A DNA stretch of 64,000 nucleotides. Source: Niabella sp. Lineage in GTDB: Bacteria > Bacteroidota > Bacteroidia > Chitinophagales > Chitinophagaceae. Shown here piece by piece: positions 55,123 through 63,818 of the stretch. Location of the stretch: positions 157,111 to 221,110 of the forward strand of contig JAGIAT010000009.1 of NCBI GenBank assembly GCA_017744715.1, written 5' to 3'. The notes under the pieces are model-generated. The model saw only the letters and a program-made list of their open reading frames with translations, was not told the DNA's origin and did not search any database. Numbering within the stretch: the stretch's first letter is position 1; every line of letters begins with the position of its first letter. The position numbers and the translations under genes are program-made.

Positions 55123-56208
55123 TTGCAGCGCAAGATCATTCATATTGATATGGACGCGTTCTATGCTTCTGTAGAGCAGCGCGATTTTCCGGAATACCGC
55201 GGGAAGCCGTTGATCGTAGGCGGCTCACCGGAAGGCCGTGGCGGTGTGGTAGCCACGGCCAGCTATGAAGCCCGGCGGTACGGCATCCATTCGGCCATGT
55301 CTTCCAAAACAGCACAGCGGCTTTGCCGGGAGGCTATTTTTGTTTTTCCCCGTTTTGATGCGTACAAGGCCGTATCCCGGCAGATCCATGCCATCTTTCA
55401 CCGGTACACGGACCTGATTGAGCCACTCTCACTGGATGAAGCCTACCTGGATGTAACGGAAGACAAACCGGGCATCGGGTATGCCATGGACATTGCGAAA
55501 GCGATTAAACAGGCCATAAAAGAAGAATTGGAACTAACCGCTTCTGCCGGTGTATCCGTCAATAAATTTGTGGCCAAGATTGCCTCCGGCATGCAGAAGC
55601 CCGATGGACTTACGTTTATTGGCCCCTCTAAAGTAGCGGCATTTATGGAGCAACTGCCGGTAGAAAAATTTTATGGTGTAGGCCGGGTAACGGCCGCAAA
55701 GATGAAGCAGCTGGGGCTGCACACCGGCGCCGATCTGAAACAGCTGCCCGAAACCGAGCTCATCCGGCATTTTGGCAAAACCGGGAAATTTTACTACCAG
55801 ATCGTGCGCGGTGTTGATGAACGTCCGGTTGAGCCCGACCGGGAAACAAAATCCATCAGCGTGGAAGACACCTACCAGGAAGACCTTACAACAAAGGAAG
55901 CCATGCTCCGCGAACTGGAAGCACTTACCGAAAAGCTGGAAGAACGGCTGCTGCGTGCCCAGCTAAAAGGCCGTACGGTAACCCTTAAGTTTAAGTTCCA
56001 TGACTTTACCATCAGTACCCGAAGCCATTCGCTCATTACTTCATTCAACGACCGGAGCCGGCTGCTGGATACCGTTCGCCTGATCCTTGACAAAACCGAT
56101 CTTTTTGAGAAGAAAGTACGCCTGCTGGGGGTGGGACTTTCAAACTTTGATTCGTCTGGTGAAGAAACCGGTTCGGCCCCGCGCGGTAACCAGCTGAGAC
56201 TGTTTTAA
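55123..56208 (+). CDS. dinB: DNA polymerase IV (Y family)
   Basis: This 361-residue translesion polymerase has the catalytic motifs IHIDMDAFYASVEQ at the N-terminus and SLDEAYLDV around residue 105. They are followed by the thumb helix-hairpin-helix (VEKFYGVGRVTAAKMKQLG) and the little-finger domain (VEDTYQEDL). No ATG precedes the first motif, so a TTG start is needed. TTG at 55123 gives MQRKIIHID, as in relatives; TTG at 55105 would add six residues. No beta-clamp motif is obvious at the end beyond QLRLF, which fits the usual QLxLF clamp peptide. Confidence 0.95.
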   Translation: MQRKIIHIDMDAFYASVEQRDFPEYRGKPLIVGGSPEGRGGVVATASYEARRYGIHSAMSSKTAQRLCREAIFVFPRFDAYKAVSRQIHAIFHRYTDLIEPLSLDEAYLDVTEDKPGIGYAMDIAKAIKQAIKEELELTASAGVSVNKFVAKIASGMQKPDGLTFIGPSKVAAFMEQLPVEKFYGVGRVTAAKMKQLGLHTGADLKQLPETELIRHFGKTGKFYYQIVRGVDERPVEPDRETKSISVEDTYQEDLTTKEAMLRELEALTEKLEERLLRAQLKGRTVTLKFKFHDFTISTRSHSLITSFNDRSRLLDTVRLILDKTDLFEKKVRLLGVGLSNFDSSGEETGSAPRGNQLRLF

Positions 56209-56627
56209 TTTCTTATACCACAAAGGCAAACGGGGCGGATGTTCGCTACAAAGATTCTAAGCTCAGGTTCCGCGTTGTTTTTTTGTGTCTTGCAGTCTTC
56301 GCGGTTTTTATTTCTCGCAACGACGCTAAGGAGCAACGACGCGACGGCCCTGGTTTTCGCCACAAAGGCACTATGAAACACGAAGATTGAGTATCGTCCA
56401 ATGTCCCACAAGTCATCCATATCCCCTTAGAAGCCTACTATGATAAAATCAAAACCGGTATAAAACAAAAAAGGCCTGCCCTGAAAAGAGCTGGCCGTTG
56501 CTAACCTATGAAAAACACCACGTGCAAGATACAGAAAAGAAATTAAAAAAGAAAAAGAATTATTTTTACCCAAAAAAAATCCTGGCTACACCCGTCCGGC
56601 AGATGGGTGCGGCGGTTTCTCCGGTTT
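56209..56627. other. Intergenic region, about 420 bp, repeat remnant
   Basis: 56260-56350 carries single-copy text of the TTTGTGTCTTGCAGTCTTCGCGG and CGCAACGACGC kind, related to the arrays near 24.9 and 27.2 kb. I see no gene. Confidence 0.5.
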
Positions 56628-57440
56628 ATGATATCCCAATACCGACCTCATTATACGCTGTTGTTCCTGTTGCTGATCTGCTGTTCCTGCAGAAAAGTGA
56701 TCTATCCGAAATATGAAGCCGGTGTGGCACCCAAAACCGTCATACAGGCCACCCTTTCCGATCAGAAAGATTCGGCCATTGTATTTATCTCCGAAACCCT
56801 GGCGGTGGATGATCCCAATGTCTATTCCGGAAAAGACGGCGCCGTTGTGTCCATTACACCGGAGGGCGGCACCGCCGTGGCCCTCAAGCCAAGGGGAAAT
56901 GGCCTGTATAGTGCCCATATCGCCACCCGTACGGGATCCGGTTATACATTGAATGCCCAGGTTGAAGGCACAACCTACAGCGCTGTTTCAGGAATGCCGG
57001 CAAAGGTTTCCTTCGATTCGCTTTTTATTACCCAACGAAGCATCCTGGGGAGGACCATGCGGATTCCCACGGTCATTTTTACAGACCCTGCGCCCGGCGG
57101 TAACTATTACCGGTTCATTTTGTCGGTAGATGGCTTTGAGAGCACCACCATTTTTATTGAAGACGACCGCCTGTTTAATGGTAATAAGATGACGCTGGAA
57201 CTGCTGGATATGTTTACCGACAGCGACGCGCCTACTTTTATAGATAAATACGACCGGGTGATTGTTGAAATGCAATGCATCAGCAAAAAAACCTTTGATT
57301 ATTTCAGCCAGCTAAAGGCCGGCGCGCTGGGGGAAGGCAACAGCTCCAACCCTGGCAATCCCCAATCCAATATCACAGGCGGGGCACTGGGTTATTTCAG
57401 TGTGCACACTTCGGAGAAAAAAGAGTTGTTTGCAGACTGA
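56628..57440 (+). CDS. DUF4249 family lipoprotein
   Basis: A 270-residue Bacteroidota surface lipoprotein. The signal ends LLLICCSC. The core shows DUF4249 features: VIQATLSDQKDSAIVFISET, then PNVYSGKDGAVVSI, GSGYTLNAQVEGTTYSAVSG, and the carboxyl MQCISKKTFDYFSQL. DUF4249 genes are usually placed after a TonB-dependent receptor, but none is here. A GTG at 56607 could extend the protein by seven residues; ATG 56628 fits the signal peptide better. Confidence 0.88.
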   Translation: MISQYRPHYTLLFLLLICCSCRKVIYPKYEAGVAPKTVIQATLSDQKDSAIVFISETLAVDDPNVYSGKDGAVVSITPEGGTAVALKPRGNGLYSAHIATRTGSGYTLNAQVEGTTYSAVSGMPAKVSFDSLFITQRSILGRTMRIPTVIFTDPAPGGNYYRFILSVDGFESTTIFIEDDRLFNGNKMTLELLDMFTDSDAPTFIDKYDRVIVEMQCISKKTFDYFSQLKAGALGEGNSSNPGNPQSNITGGALGYFSVHTSEKKELFAD

Positions 57441-57454
57441 TTGTTTTACTTTTT

Positions 57455-57750
57455 CACGGATTACACGGATGGCACGGATTGTTTGGTGCCAGGCAGCAGT
57501 CTTAATCTGTGGCTATCTGCGAAACCTGTGCGCCTGATTTTCGTACGCTTTTCTCACGGATTACACGGATAGCACGGATTGTTTGGTGCCAGGCAGCAGC
57601 CTTAATCTATCGCCATCTGCGAAATCTGTGACCCTGAATTTCGTACGCTTTTCTCACGGATTACACGGATAGCACGGATTGATAGTACCAGGCAGCAGCC
57701 TTAATCTGTGGCCATCTGCAAATCTGTGAGTCTTAATCTATCCGCGGAAT
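57455..57750 (+). repeat. Three 100-bp tandem repeats
   Basis: CACGGATTACACGGAT recurs at 57455, 57555 and 57655 (period exactly 100 bp). Each unit continues with a GGTGCCAGGCAGCAG block, TTAATCTGTGG-type text and AATCTGTGA. The third unit is shortened and runs into the promoter of the GNAT gene. Confidence 0.85.
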
Positions 57751-57767
57751 GATCTACATTTGAGCCA

Positions 57768-58262
57768 ATGAATCCAACAACAACAACACCGGCATCCGTA
57801 GAGATCCGGCAAATCCGGTTTAACGAAGCGTTCCTGGTAATTCCGCTCTTTGACCAGTACCGGGTATTTTACAAGCAGGCGTCCGATATTCCCAGGGCAA
57901 AGGCCTTTATTGAAGCACGCCTGCAACAGAACGAATCCGTGATCTTCGTGGCATTTGCAAAACAGGATGGCGCGTTACACCCGGCCGGGTTCACCCAGCT
58001 CTACCCCACCTACTCCTCGGTACGAACCGTAAAGAACTGGATCCTGAACGACCTGTTTGTAGAAGCCGCCTACCGGAAAAACGGGTTGGGCGAAGCGCTG
58101 GTCCGCAAAGCGATGGAATTTGCGGCTGCAACCGGCGCGCATTTTCTGCAGCTGGAAACGGCAATAGACAATTTTACGGCGCAAAAACTGTATGAGCAGA
58201 TCGGGTTTCAGCAGCAACAGCCGGATACGGATTTCCGGTTGTACCGGTACACGCTCAGGTAG
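57768..58262 (+). CDS. GNAT family N-acetyltransferase
   Basis: A 164-residue acetyltransferase with the acetyl-CoA loop RKNGLGEALVRKAMEFA, the preceding strand LNDLFVEAAY and the closing LYEQIGFQQQQ. The acceptor is unknown. TACATTTG (57755-57762), a perfect -7 box, ends five bases before the ATG, so the message may be leaderless or nearly so. The third copy of the 100-bp repeat abuts this promoter. Confidence 0.9.
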   Translation: MNPTTTTPASVEIRQIRFNEAFLVIPLFDQYRVFYKQASDIPRAKAFIEARLQQNESVIFVAFAKQDGALHPAGFTQLYPTYSSVRTVKNWILNDLFVEAAYRKNGLGEALVRKAMEFAAATGAHFLQLETAIDNFTAQKLYEQIGFQQQQPDTDFRLYRYTLR

Positions 58263-58282
58263 CAAACGGTTTCACCTTGCGT

Positions 58283-58570
58283 TCATAGCGCCCCCCTTGC
58301 GTCCATCGCGGTAAAAAAAGTAACCGCAAGATGCCAAGACACTAGATAACCATCCATTGCGATCATCGCGCCCTCCTTGCATCCCTAGCGGTTAAAAACA
58401 ACAACCGCAAGATGCCAACACACCTGGCAACCATCCATTGCATACATAGCGTGCCCCCTGCGCCCTTGGCGGTTAAAAAACAACCACAAGATGCCAAGAC
58501 ACTTGATAACCATCCATTGCGATCATCGCGGCCCCCTGCGCCCCTGGCGGTAAAAAAAAAACCGCAAGAT
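58283..58570. repeat. Degenerate ~80-bp tandem repeats
   Basis: ACCGCAAGATGC (or ACCACAAGATGC) recurs at 58323, 58404, 58483 and 58561, giving periods of 81, 79 and 78 bp. Between them lie CATCCATTGC and a C-rich CTGCGCCCCTGGCGGT block. The copies differ more than those of the other arrays. Confidence 0.75.
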
Positions 58571-58660
58571 GCATTCATCCGGATACATTTGCCTAAAGTA
58601 AAAGCCTCCCTGTTGGTCATTTGCCATTTTGCGGTTACCTTTACGCAAAACGATACCTCC

Positions 58661-58816
58661 ATGTCACTATTGAATCAGAAGAACCAGAAGGATAAAAAAA
58701 ATAAAGATAAAAAGGGCGGCACAGCAGCTTCTGCGAATTCCAAATTCATCCAAAAACCCAAAAGTTCAGGCTTTGTAAGCAAACAGCAGAATACCGGTTC
58801 CCAACGAGGCAGCTAA
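58661..58816 (+). CDS. Small basic, low-complexity protein
   Basis: A 51-residue Lys/Asn/Gly-rich protein: MSLLNQKNQKDKKNKDKKGG, then TAASANSKFIQKPKSSGF, then VSKQQNTGSQRGS. The frame is open upstream to 58412, but that part is translated repeat DNA. Short basic proteins with this layout are common in Bacteroidota, and no function is known to me. It ends four bases before the convergent ATP-grasp gene. Confidence 0.7.
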   Translation: MSLLNQKNQKDKKNKDKKGGTAASANSKFIQKPKSSGFVSKQQNTGSQRGS

Positions 58817-58820
58817 CCGG

Positions 58821-59864
58821 CTAGTCGAATTGTTCCAATATCTTAAAATGCTTTCTGGAAGCGCGAAGGAATTTCTTTCCTTTGCGGAATGACCAGTAGG
58901 GTACGCCTTGTTTATAATTGTACCGGCTGATGGTATACAGGGCTTTCCAGTGTTGAAGAATTACTTTATAAGCAGTGCCCAGCGGCATATTGCAATCATA
59001 AATATGATTGGGCTCTGCTCCTGCCCCGTTAAACTCCAGCACAATAAAATTCTTCCCGGCCTTAAGATCTTCTATAGACCTGGTTTTGATATCGTAACGG
59101 CCATAAAAAAAGCTTTCATTGTAATGGCTGAGCCGGTCAAATACGTTTAGCAATGATTCATCTATTTCCGCCTGCAGGTTGGTAAACCGGGCTCCGCGGT
59201 TGTGATTGCCGGCATAGGACAAATAAAAGATCTCCTGGTCTGGCAGCACCCGGTTATACCGATGCTGGTGCCGGTGCTCCATTTCCTGCAGCCGGTACCG
59301 TGCCCGGGGATGCTGTTCAATCAACTCCTGAAGCGTACGCTTCCCATCTCCCTTCACCTGCAGCAACTCCTTATGAATAAAGCCGGAAACCACCCCTTTC
59401 TTTTCCCAGGGGTACCGGTAATAAAACACGCTTACTTCAACCGGGTAATCGATCTTTTCCTGTGCAATATACTCCACCGGCATCCGGTCGTGGTATTTCT
59501 TTAGCTGCTGTTCATTCTCAATTACCCGGAACAGGATTCCCTTCATGCCTACATCGGGCTTTACAACAAAAGGATAGCGCAAGCCCGACTGTTCCAGCTG
59601 GGCCAGCACCGCCGCAAAAGGAATACCGTTCCGGATATAAATCGTAAGCGGAATAACCTCAGCAGGCAGCTGTTCATACATTTCCTTTTTCCCTTCGCCC
59701 TCAAAACCGCCAAAAGCAATCGTAGGATTGCTGGGTGTAAAAAACCAGAAAGACCTGCTGCGTAAACAGTACCAAAGCCAAACGGGACTGATCGGCGCAT
59801 ACAGCACATTAAAATTCCACAATTCCCAGTTAACGATCCTTTTAAGAAAATTCCTTACGCTCAT
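58821..59864 (-). CDS. ATP-grasp domain protein (D-Ala-D-Ala ligase-like)
   Basis: A 347-residue protein with ATP-grasp features: YPFVVKPDVGMKGILFRVI (ATP-binding Lys and loop), YIAQEKIDYPVEVSVFYYR, then GRYDIKTRSIEDL and FIVLEFNGAGAEPNHIYD, the metal-binding E-x-N segment. A hydrophobic start (APISPVWLWYCLRSRSFWFF) suggests membrane association. ATG 59864 (MSVRNFLKRI) is chosen over GTG 59879. The ligated substrate is unknown. Confidence 0.85.
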   Translation of the reverse strand: MSVRNFLKRIVNWELWNFNVLYAPISPVWLWYCLRSRSFWFFTPSNPTIAFGGFEGEGKKEMYEQLPAEVIPLTIYIRNGIPFAAVLAQLEQSGLRYPFVVKPDVGMKGILFRVIENEQQLKKYHDRMPVEYIAQEKIDYPVEVSVFYYRYPWEKKGVVSGFIHKELLQVKGDGKRTLQELIEQHPRARYRLQEMEHRHQHRYNRVLPDQEIFYLSYAGNHNRGARFTNLQAEIDESLLNVFDRLSHYNESFFYGRYDIKTRSIEDLKAGKNFIVLEFNGAGAEPNHIYDCNMPLGTAYKVILQHWKALYTISRYNYKQGVPYWSFRKGKKFLRASRKHFKILEQFD

Positions 59865-59940
59865 TAATAAAATATGCACAAATATAAGGGTATCTGGTCC
59901 CCGCTTCGGGAATTTAAGATAACCCAGGGAGAAATATATT

Positions 59941-60403
59941 ATAATTTGAAAATTTGAAGATGTGGAAATGTGGAAATGAAGATCCGGGTGTCATTCCGTA
60001 GTTTTCAGCCATCAGTCTTCAGTTTTCAGCGCAGATCATCAAGTATCAAAAAAGCCAACCTTAAACTTTAAACCTGGAACATGGAACGGCTTTCAGCCAT
60101 CAGTTTTCAGCCGATTCCATACGGGATCACAGATTTGTCAACTCTCAAAGCGTATTAAACAGGGAATCACCCGTGGACTAAGAATCGTTTTGTATGCTTG
60201 AAAAATTCCAAAGTTCCCCAGTCTATATGTCCCCCCAAAAGCTAACCTGAAACCTGGAACCGCTTTTAGCGATCAGCTGTCAGCAATTAGTTTTCAGCCA
60301 TCAGTCTTCAGTTATCAGTGGAACTTATTTTCAAATTCTCACATTTTCACATTTCCTAATTTGCCCATTCTCACATGACCACATCTTCAAATTTTCAAAT
60401 TAT
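59941..60403. repeat. Repeat element bounded by a perfect 25-bp inverted repeat
   Basis: ATAATTTGAAAATTTGAAGA plus TGTGG at 59941-59965 is matched exactly, inverted, at 60379-60403. The inside is made of short dispersed families: CAGCCATCAGTTTTCAG-type strings (60000-60030, 60090-60115, 60265-60320) and TTTAAACCTGGAACATGGAA-type strings (60060-60085, 60245-60260). No gene lies inside. Confidence 0.7.
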
Positions 60404-60441
60404 TCCTCCGTACCTTCGTGGGTAATAGAATTGACAAAAGA

Positions 60442-61221
60442 ATGAGTATAGCTACTGTAGCGGAATTGTTTGCAAAGGGCGAAACCCCGGAAGTGTTGTT
60501 TTGGGTGGGTTGCGCCGGAAGTTTTGACCAGCGGGCTCAGCGCATTACCCGTGCCTTTACAGCCATGCTGGATAAAACAGGCATCAAATATGCCATATTG
60601 GGAAAAGAAGAAATGTGTACCGGCGACCCGGTACGGCGTGCCGGCAATGAGTTCATGTTCCAGATGATGGCTTATCAGAACATCCAGATCCTGAACGGCT
60701 ATGAAATCAAAAAAATCGTTACCGCCTGTCCCCACTGTTTTAATACCCTCAAAAACGAATATCCCGCGCTGGGAGGAAATTACGAGGTAATCCATCACAC
60801 CACCTTTTTGCAGCAGCTGATCGAAGAAGGAAGAATTAAACTAAAAGAGGGCGGTTCTTTTAAGGGTAAAAAGATCACGTATCACGACAGCTGTTACCTG
60901 GGCCGTGCCAATGATATTTATGAAGCGCCCCGGAAAGTACTGGAATTGCTGGATGCGGAGCTGGTGGAAATGAAGCGTTGCCGCAGCAAAGGCCTTTGTT
61001 GCGGGGCGGGAGGTGCACAGATGTTTAAAGAAGAAGAAAAAGGCACTACCCGTATCAACCTCGACCGTAGTAAGGAAGCCATCGAAACCGGGGCATCGGT
61101 TATTGCCTCGGCCTGCCCTTTCTGCAATACCATGATGACCGACGGGGTTAAAAACGCTGAAAAGGAAGATTCCGTACAGGTCCTGGACATTGCTGAAATT
61201 ATTGCAGGCGAACTGGAGTAA
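60442..61221 (+). CDS. CCG-domain Fe-S oxidoreductase (HdrB/LutA-like)
   Basis: This 259-residue protein has two cysteine-rich CCG domains: WVGCAGSFD and ACPHCFNTL in the first half, then HDSCYLGR, LCCGAGGAQMF and ACPFCNTMM in the second. Such domains bind iron-sulfur clusters in heterodisulfide reductase B, GlpC and LutA proteins. The start is ATG 60442 (MSIATVAELF). A TACCTTCG -7-like box (60411-60418) lies upstream. The membrane/ferredoxin partner normally found beside it is not in the window. It leads a four-gene stretch ending at AccD. Confidence 0.9.
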   Translation: MSIATVAELFAKGETPEVLFWVGCAGSFDQRAQRITRAFTAMLDKTGIKYAILGKEEMCTGDPVRRAGNEFMFQMMAYQNIQILNGYEIKKIVTACPHCFNTLKNEYPALGGNYEVIHHTTFLQQLIEEGRIKLKEGGSFKGKKITYHDSCYLGRANDIYEAPRKVLELLDAELVEMKRCRSKGLCCGAGGAQMFKEEEKGTTRINLDRSKEAIETGASVIASACPFCNTMMTDGVKNAEKEDSVQVLDIAEIIAGELE

Positions 61222-61241
61222 CCACTGCGTTAAATCAATGT

Positions 61242-61691
61242 ATGATTACAAATATTTCAAGAATTACCATCAACGCTTCCCCGCAACAGGTTTGGAATGC
61301 CCTTACCCTGCCGGAATTGGTAAAACAATGGCAATACGGTAGCGAACTGGTAACCGACTGGACGCCCGGCAATCCCATCCGCTTTACCGCCAAATGGCAG
61401 GAGCAGGTATTTGAACAATGGGGTACCGTACTGGAGGTACAGCCGTATCAGCAGGTCGCTTATAATTTATTTGCCCCGCGGCCCGGCCTTGAAGACCGCC
61501 CGGAGCATTACTTTACCATGCGCTATCTTTTAACGGAAAACAACGGGAAAACCGAACTGGAGATCCAACAGCTCGACGGCCGTCCCGGTGCCAGGCAGGA
61601 ACCACCCCAGGGCGAAGAAAACCCGGTGTTGCAAGCGCTGAAAAAAGTAGCGGAATTAAACGAAACAGGCCCGCATCCTGTTATACCTTAA
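61242..61691 (+). CDS. SRPBCC / AHSA1-domain protein
   Basis: A 149-residue START-like protein: ITINASPQQVWNALTLPELV at the start, RFTAKWQEQVFEQWGTVLEV in the middle, and the long carboxyl helix with ALKKVAELN. Members bind hydrophobic ligands or act as Hsp90 co-chaperone-like proteins; no ligand can be named. It starts 20 bp after the CCG gene, so it is probably in the same operon. Confidence 0.88.
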   Translation: MITNISRITINASPQQVWNALTLPELVKQWQYGSELVTDWTPGNPIRFTAKWQEQVFEQWGTVLEVQPYQQVAYNLFAPRPGLEDRPEHYFTMRYLLTENNGKTELEIQQLDGRPGARQEPPQGEENPVLQALKKVAELNETGPHPVIP

Positions 61692-61702
61692 ACAGATCCA
61701 TC

Positions 61703-62212
61703 ATGAATTTAGCATATAAACATCTTTTAAATCCGGATTTTTCACCCTATTCCAGGGTTTGGGTATACCAGTCTTCCCGGCTGTTAAGCCTTTCCGAAGC
61801 CTTCGATGCCGAAGATCAGATCCGGGCATTTACCGGGGACTGGGTAAGCCACAGCGACGATGTAAAGGCGGAGGGCCATTTGTTCTTCGGGCGTTTCGTA
61901 GTACTGATCGCCGATGAAACCCATATAAAAGTGAGCGGCTGCAGCACGGACAGCTCGGTACGGTTTATAAAAAAACTGGGAGAAACCTTTAAAGTAGATT
62001 TTTTCGACCGCCAGAACCTGGCTTTCGTAAAAGGTGATACCATTGAAATAGTACCCCTGCCACAGGTAAAATATGCCCTGCAGCACCAGATCCTTACGCC
62101 GGACTCGCTCTATTTCAACAATCTCGTGCTCAACAAGGCCGAACTGGAAAGCGACTGGATCATACCCGTTAAAAACAGCTGGCTGGCCAAAAAAACGGGC
62201 ATTGCCGTCTGA
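61703..62212 (+). CDS. Conserved Bacteroidota protein of unknown function
   Basis: A 169-residue soluble protein with RVWVYQSSRLLSLSEA near the start, FFGRFVVLIADETHIKVSGC and STDSSVRFIKKLGETF in the middle, and a DFFDRQNLAF segment. Relatives are sometimes labelled ABC transporter ATPase, but no Walker A or signature motif is present, so that name should not be carried over. It starts 11 bp after the SRPBCC gene. Confidence 0.8.
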   Translation: MNLAYKHLLNPDFSPYSRVWVYQSSRLLSLSEAFDAEDQIRAFTGDWVSHSDDVKAEGHLFFGRFVVLIADETHIKVSGCSTDSSVRFIKKLGETFKVDFFDRQNLAFVKGDTIEIVPLPQVKYALQHQILTPDSLYFNNLVLNKAELESDWIIPVKNSWLAKKTGIAV

Positions 62213-62238
62213 TGCGGAAAGCACCGGAAGGTATCCGA

Positions 62239-62269
62239 ATTGGTAAAAAATGAACAATCCTTATATTTG
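62239..62269 (+). promoter_or_regulatory. Housekeeping-type Bacteroidota promoter of accD
   Basis: ATTG (62239-62242), exactly 19 bp, TATATTTG (62262-62269), a full match to TAnnTTTG. The accD ATG follows 31 bp later. Confidence 0.72.
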
Positions 62270-62300
62270 TTCCTCAAAACATTAAACTAGGAAACTGAAT

Positions 62301-63209
62301 ATGTCCAAAGAGATGGAAGATTTTGACGCCGACCTGAGCGGGGCTGGTCAGGATAAAGAAAAAGCAGGTTGGTTCAAAAGAATCAAAAAAGGTATTCTTA
62401 CCAAAACATCCGAAAAGCGGGAAACGCAGGAAGGGCTTTGGACAAAATGTCCGGAATGCAACTATATTTCCACGCAAACGGAGTTAAAAGAGCAGCAGTA
62501 TGTCTGCCCGAAATGCGGCTACCATCACCGCATCAGCAGCCTGCAATACTTTGATATTTTGTTCGACGATAAGGAGTATACCGAGTTGTTTGACAATATC
62601 CGCGGCAGGGATTTTCTGGGTTTTACCGACCTGAAGCCTTATAAAAAAAGACTGGAAGATTTCTGGAGCAATACCGATATGGATGACTCCATGCGGGTAG
62701 CCGTGGGAAAAATTGAAGGCGAAGGCCTTGTGGTAGCTGCTATGGATTTTGCATTTATCGGCGGTTCCCTGGGCAGTGTGGCCGGGGAAAAGTTTGCAAG
62801 GGCTGTAGACTATTGCATTGAGCATCGCCTGCCCTTTATGTGTATTTGCAAAAGCGGCGGCGCCCGTATGATGGAAAGTGCCTTTTCATTAATGCAGCTG
62901 GCAAAAACCAGTGGCAAGCTTTCCCAGCTTACAGACGCGCAGCTCCCCTATATTTCCTTTTTAACAGACCCGTCGTTTGGTGGCATTACAGCGTCTTTCG
63001 GCATGCTGGGTGATCTGAACATCGCTGAGCCTGGTGCGCTGATCGGCTTTGCCGGGCCGCGGGTCATCAAAGAAACCATCAAAAAAGACCTGCCGGAAGG
63101 TTTCCAGCGGAGTGAATTTTTACTGGAGCATGGGTTCCTCGACTTTATTGTAAACCGGAAAGACCTGAAGCATAAACTGGCAACCGTTCTGCGTCATTTC
63201 CGGAATTAA
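62301..63209 (+). CDS. accD: Acetyl-CoA carboxylase carboxyltransferase subunit beta
   Basis: A 302-residue subunit of the carboxyltransferase that transfers carboxyl from biotin to acetyl-CoA, the first step of fatty-acid synthesis. The four-Cys zinc ribbon is at C50, C53, C69 and C72 (KCPECNYIS, YVCPKCGYH). The crotonase-type domain follows with AMDFAFIGGSLGSVAGEK, CKSGGARMMES and DPSFGGITASFG. It has its own promoter. Confidence 0.97.
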   Translation: MSKEMEDFDADLSGAGQDKEKAGWFKRIKKGILTKTSEKRETQEGLWTKCPECNYISTQTELKEQQYVCPKCGYHHRISSLQYFDILFDDKEYTELFDNIRGRDFLGFTDLKPYKKRLEDFWSNTDMDDSMRVAVGKIEGEGLVVAAMDFAFIGGSLGSVAGEKFARAVDYCIEHRLPFMCICKSGGARMMESAFSLMQLAKTSGKLSQLTDAQLPYISFLTDPSFGGITASFGMLGDLNIAEPGALIGFAGPRVIKETIKKDLPEGFQRSEFLLEHGFLDFIVNRKDLKHKLATVLRHFRN

Positions 63210-63371
63210 TTTTATGGGCCCGGCCCTGTGCAAGGGGCAGCCCCGTTGCGTCGCACACTTGTACACCGGTGCATAAAGCAGCCGGGATCATCGGCTACAG
63301 TAACGTTTAAACGCATCCGCTTTTAAGCCTGAAACCTGAAACTTGAAACATTAAATCTGAAACTTGCCCCA

Positions 63372-63818
63372 TTGGCCAACCAGATATCCATAAAGAACCG
63401 TTCGGCATACTTTGAATATTTCATCGATGCTACCTACCTCGCCGGCATGGCCCTGCTGGGTACGGAGGTAAAATCATTGCGCGAGGGCAAGGCCAGCTTT
63501 AACGACAGCTATTGCATCATTCACCAGGGAGAGATCTGGCTGAAAAGCCTGCATATATCGCCCTATTCGCACGGTACGGTAAACAATCATAATCCGGACA
63601 GGGATCGTAAACTGCTGTTACAAAAACGGGAGATAAAAAAAATACAGGCAAAACTGAAGGAAAAAGGATACACCCTCATTCCCCTGCGCATTTTCAGGAA
63701 CGAGAACCAGCTGTTTAAAATAGAGATCGGCCTCGCCAAGGGAAAAAAATTATATGACAAACGCGAGAGCATTAAGAAGCGGGATGTGGAACGCGATCTG
63801 AAGAAGTATGTTAAGTAG
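63372..63818 (+). CDS. smpB: SsrA-binding protein SmpB
   Basis: A 148-residue protein of the tmRNA trans-translation system. It has the family blocks NRSAYFEYFIDATYLAGMAL, GTEVKSLREGKASFNDSYC, SPYSHGTVNNHNPDRDRKLL and the basic tail KKLYDKRESIKKRDVERDLK. There is no ATG near the expected N-terminus; TTG at 63372 gives MANQISIKNR and is taken as the start. The tmRNA gene is not in the window as far as I can see. Confidence 0.95.
   Translation: MANQISIKNRSAYFEYFIDATYLAGMALLGTEVKSLREGKASFNDSYCIIHQGEIWLKSLHISPYSHGTVNNHNPDRDRKLLLQKREIKKIQAKLKEKGYTLIPLRIFRNENQLFKIEIGLAKGKKLYDKRESIKKRDVERDLKKYVK

Noticed and set aside
58412..58660. Upstream extension of the small basic protein
   Set aside because: The extra 83 residues are translated ~80-bp repeat units; the ATG at 58661 starts the protein-like part.
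61703..62212. ABC transporter ATPase label used for relatives
   Set aside because: No Walker A, signature or Walker B motif exists in the 169 residues.
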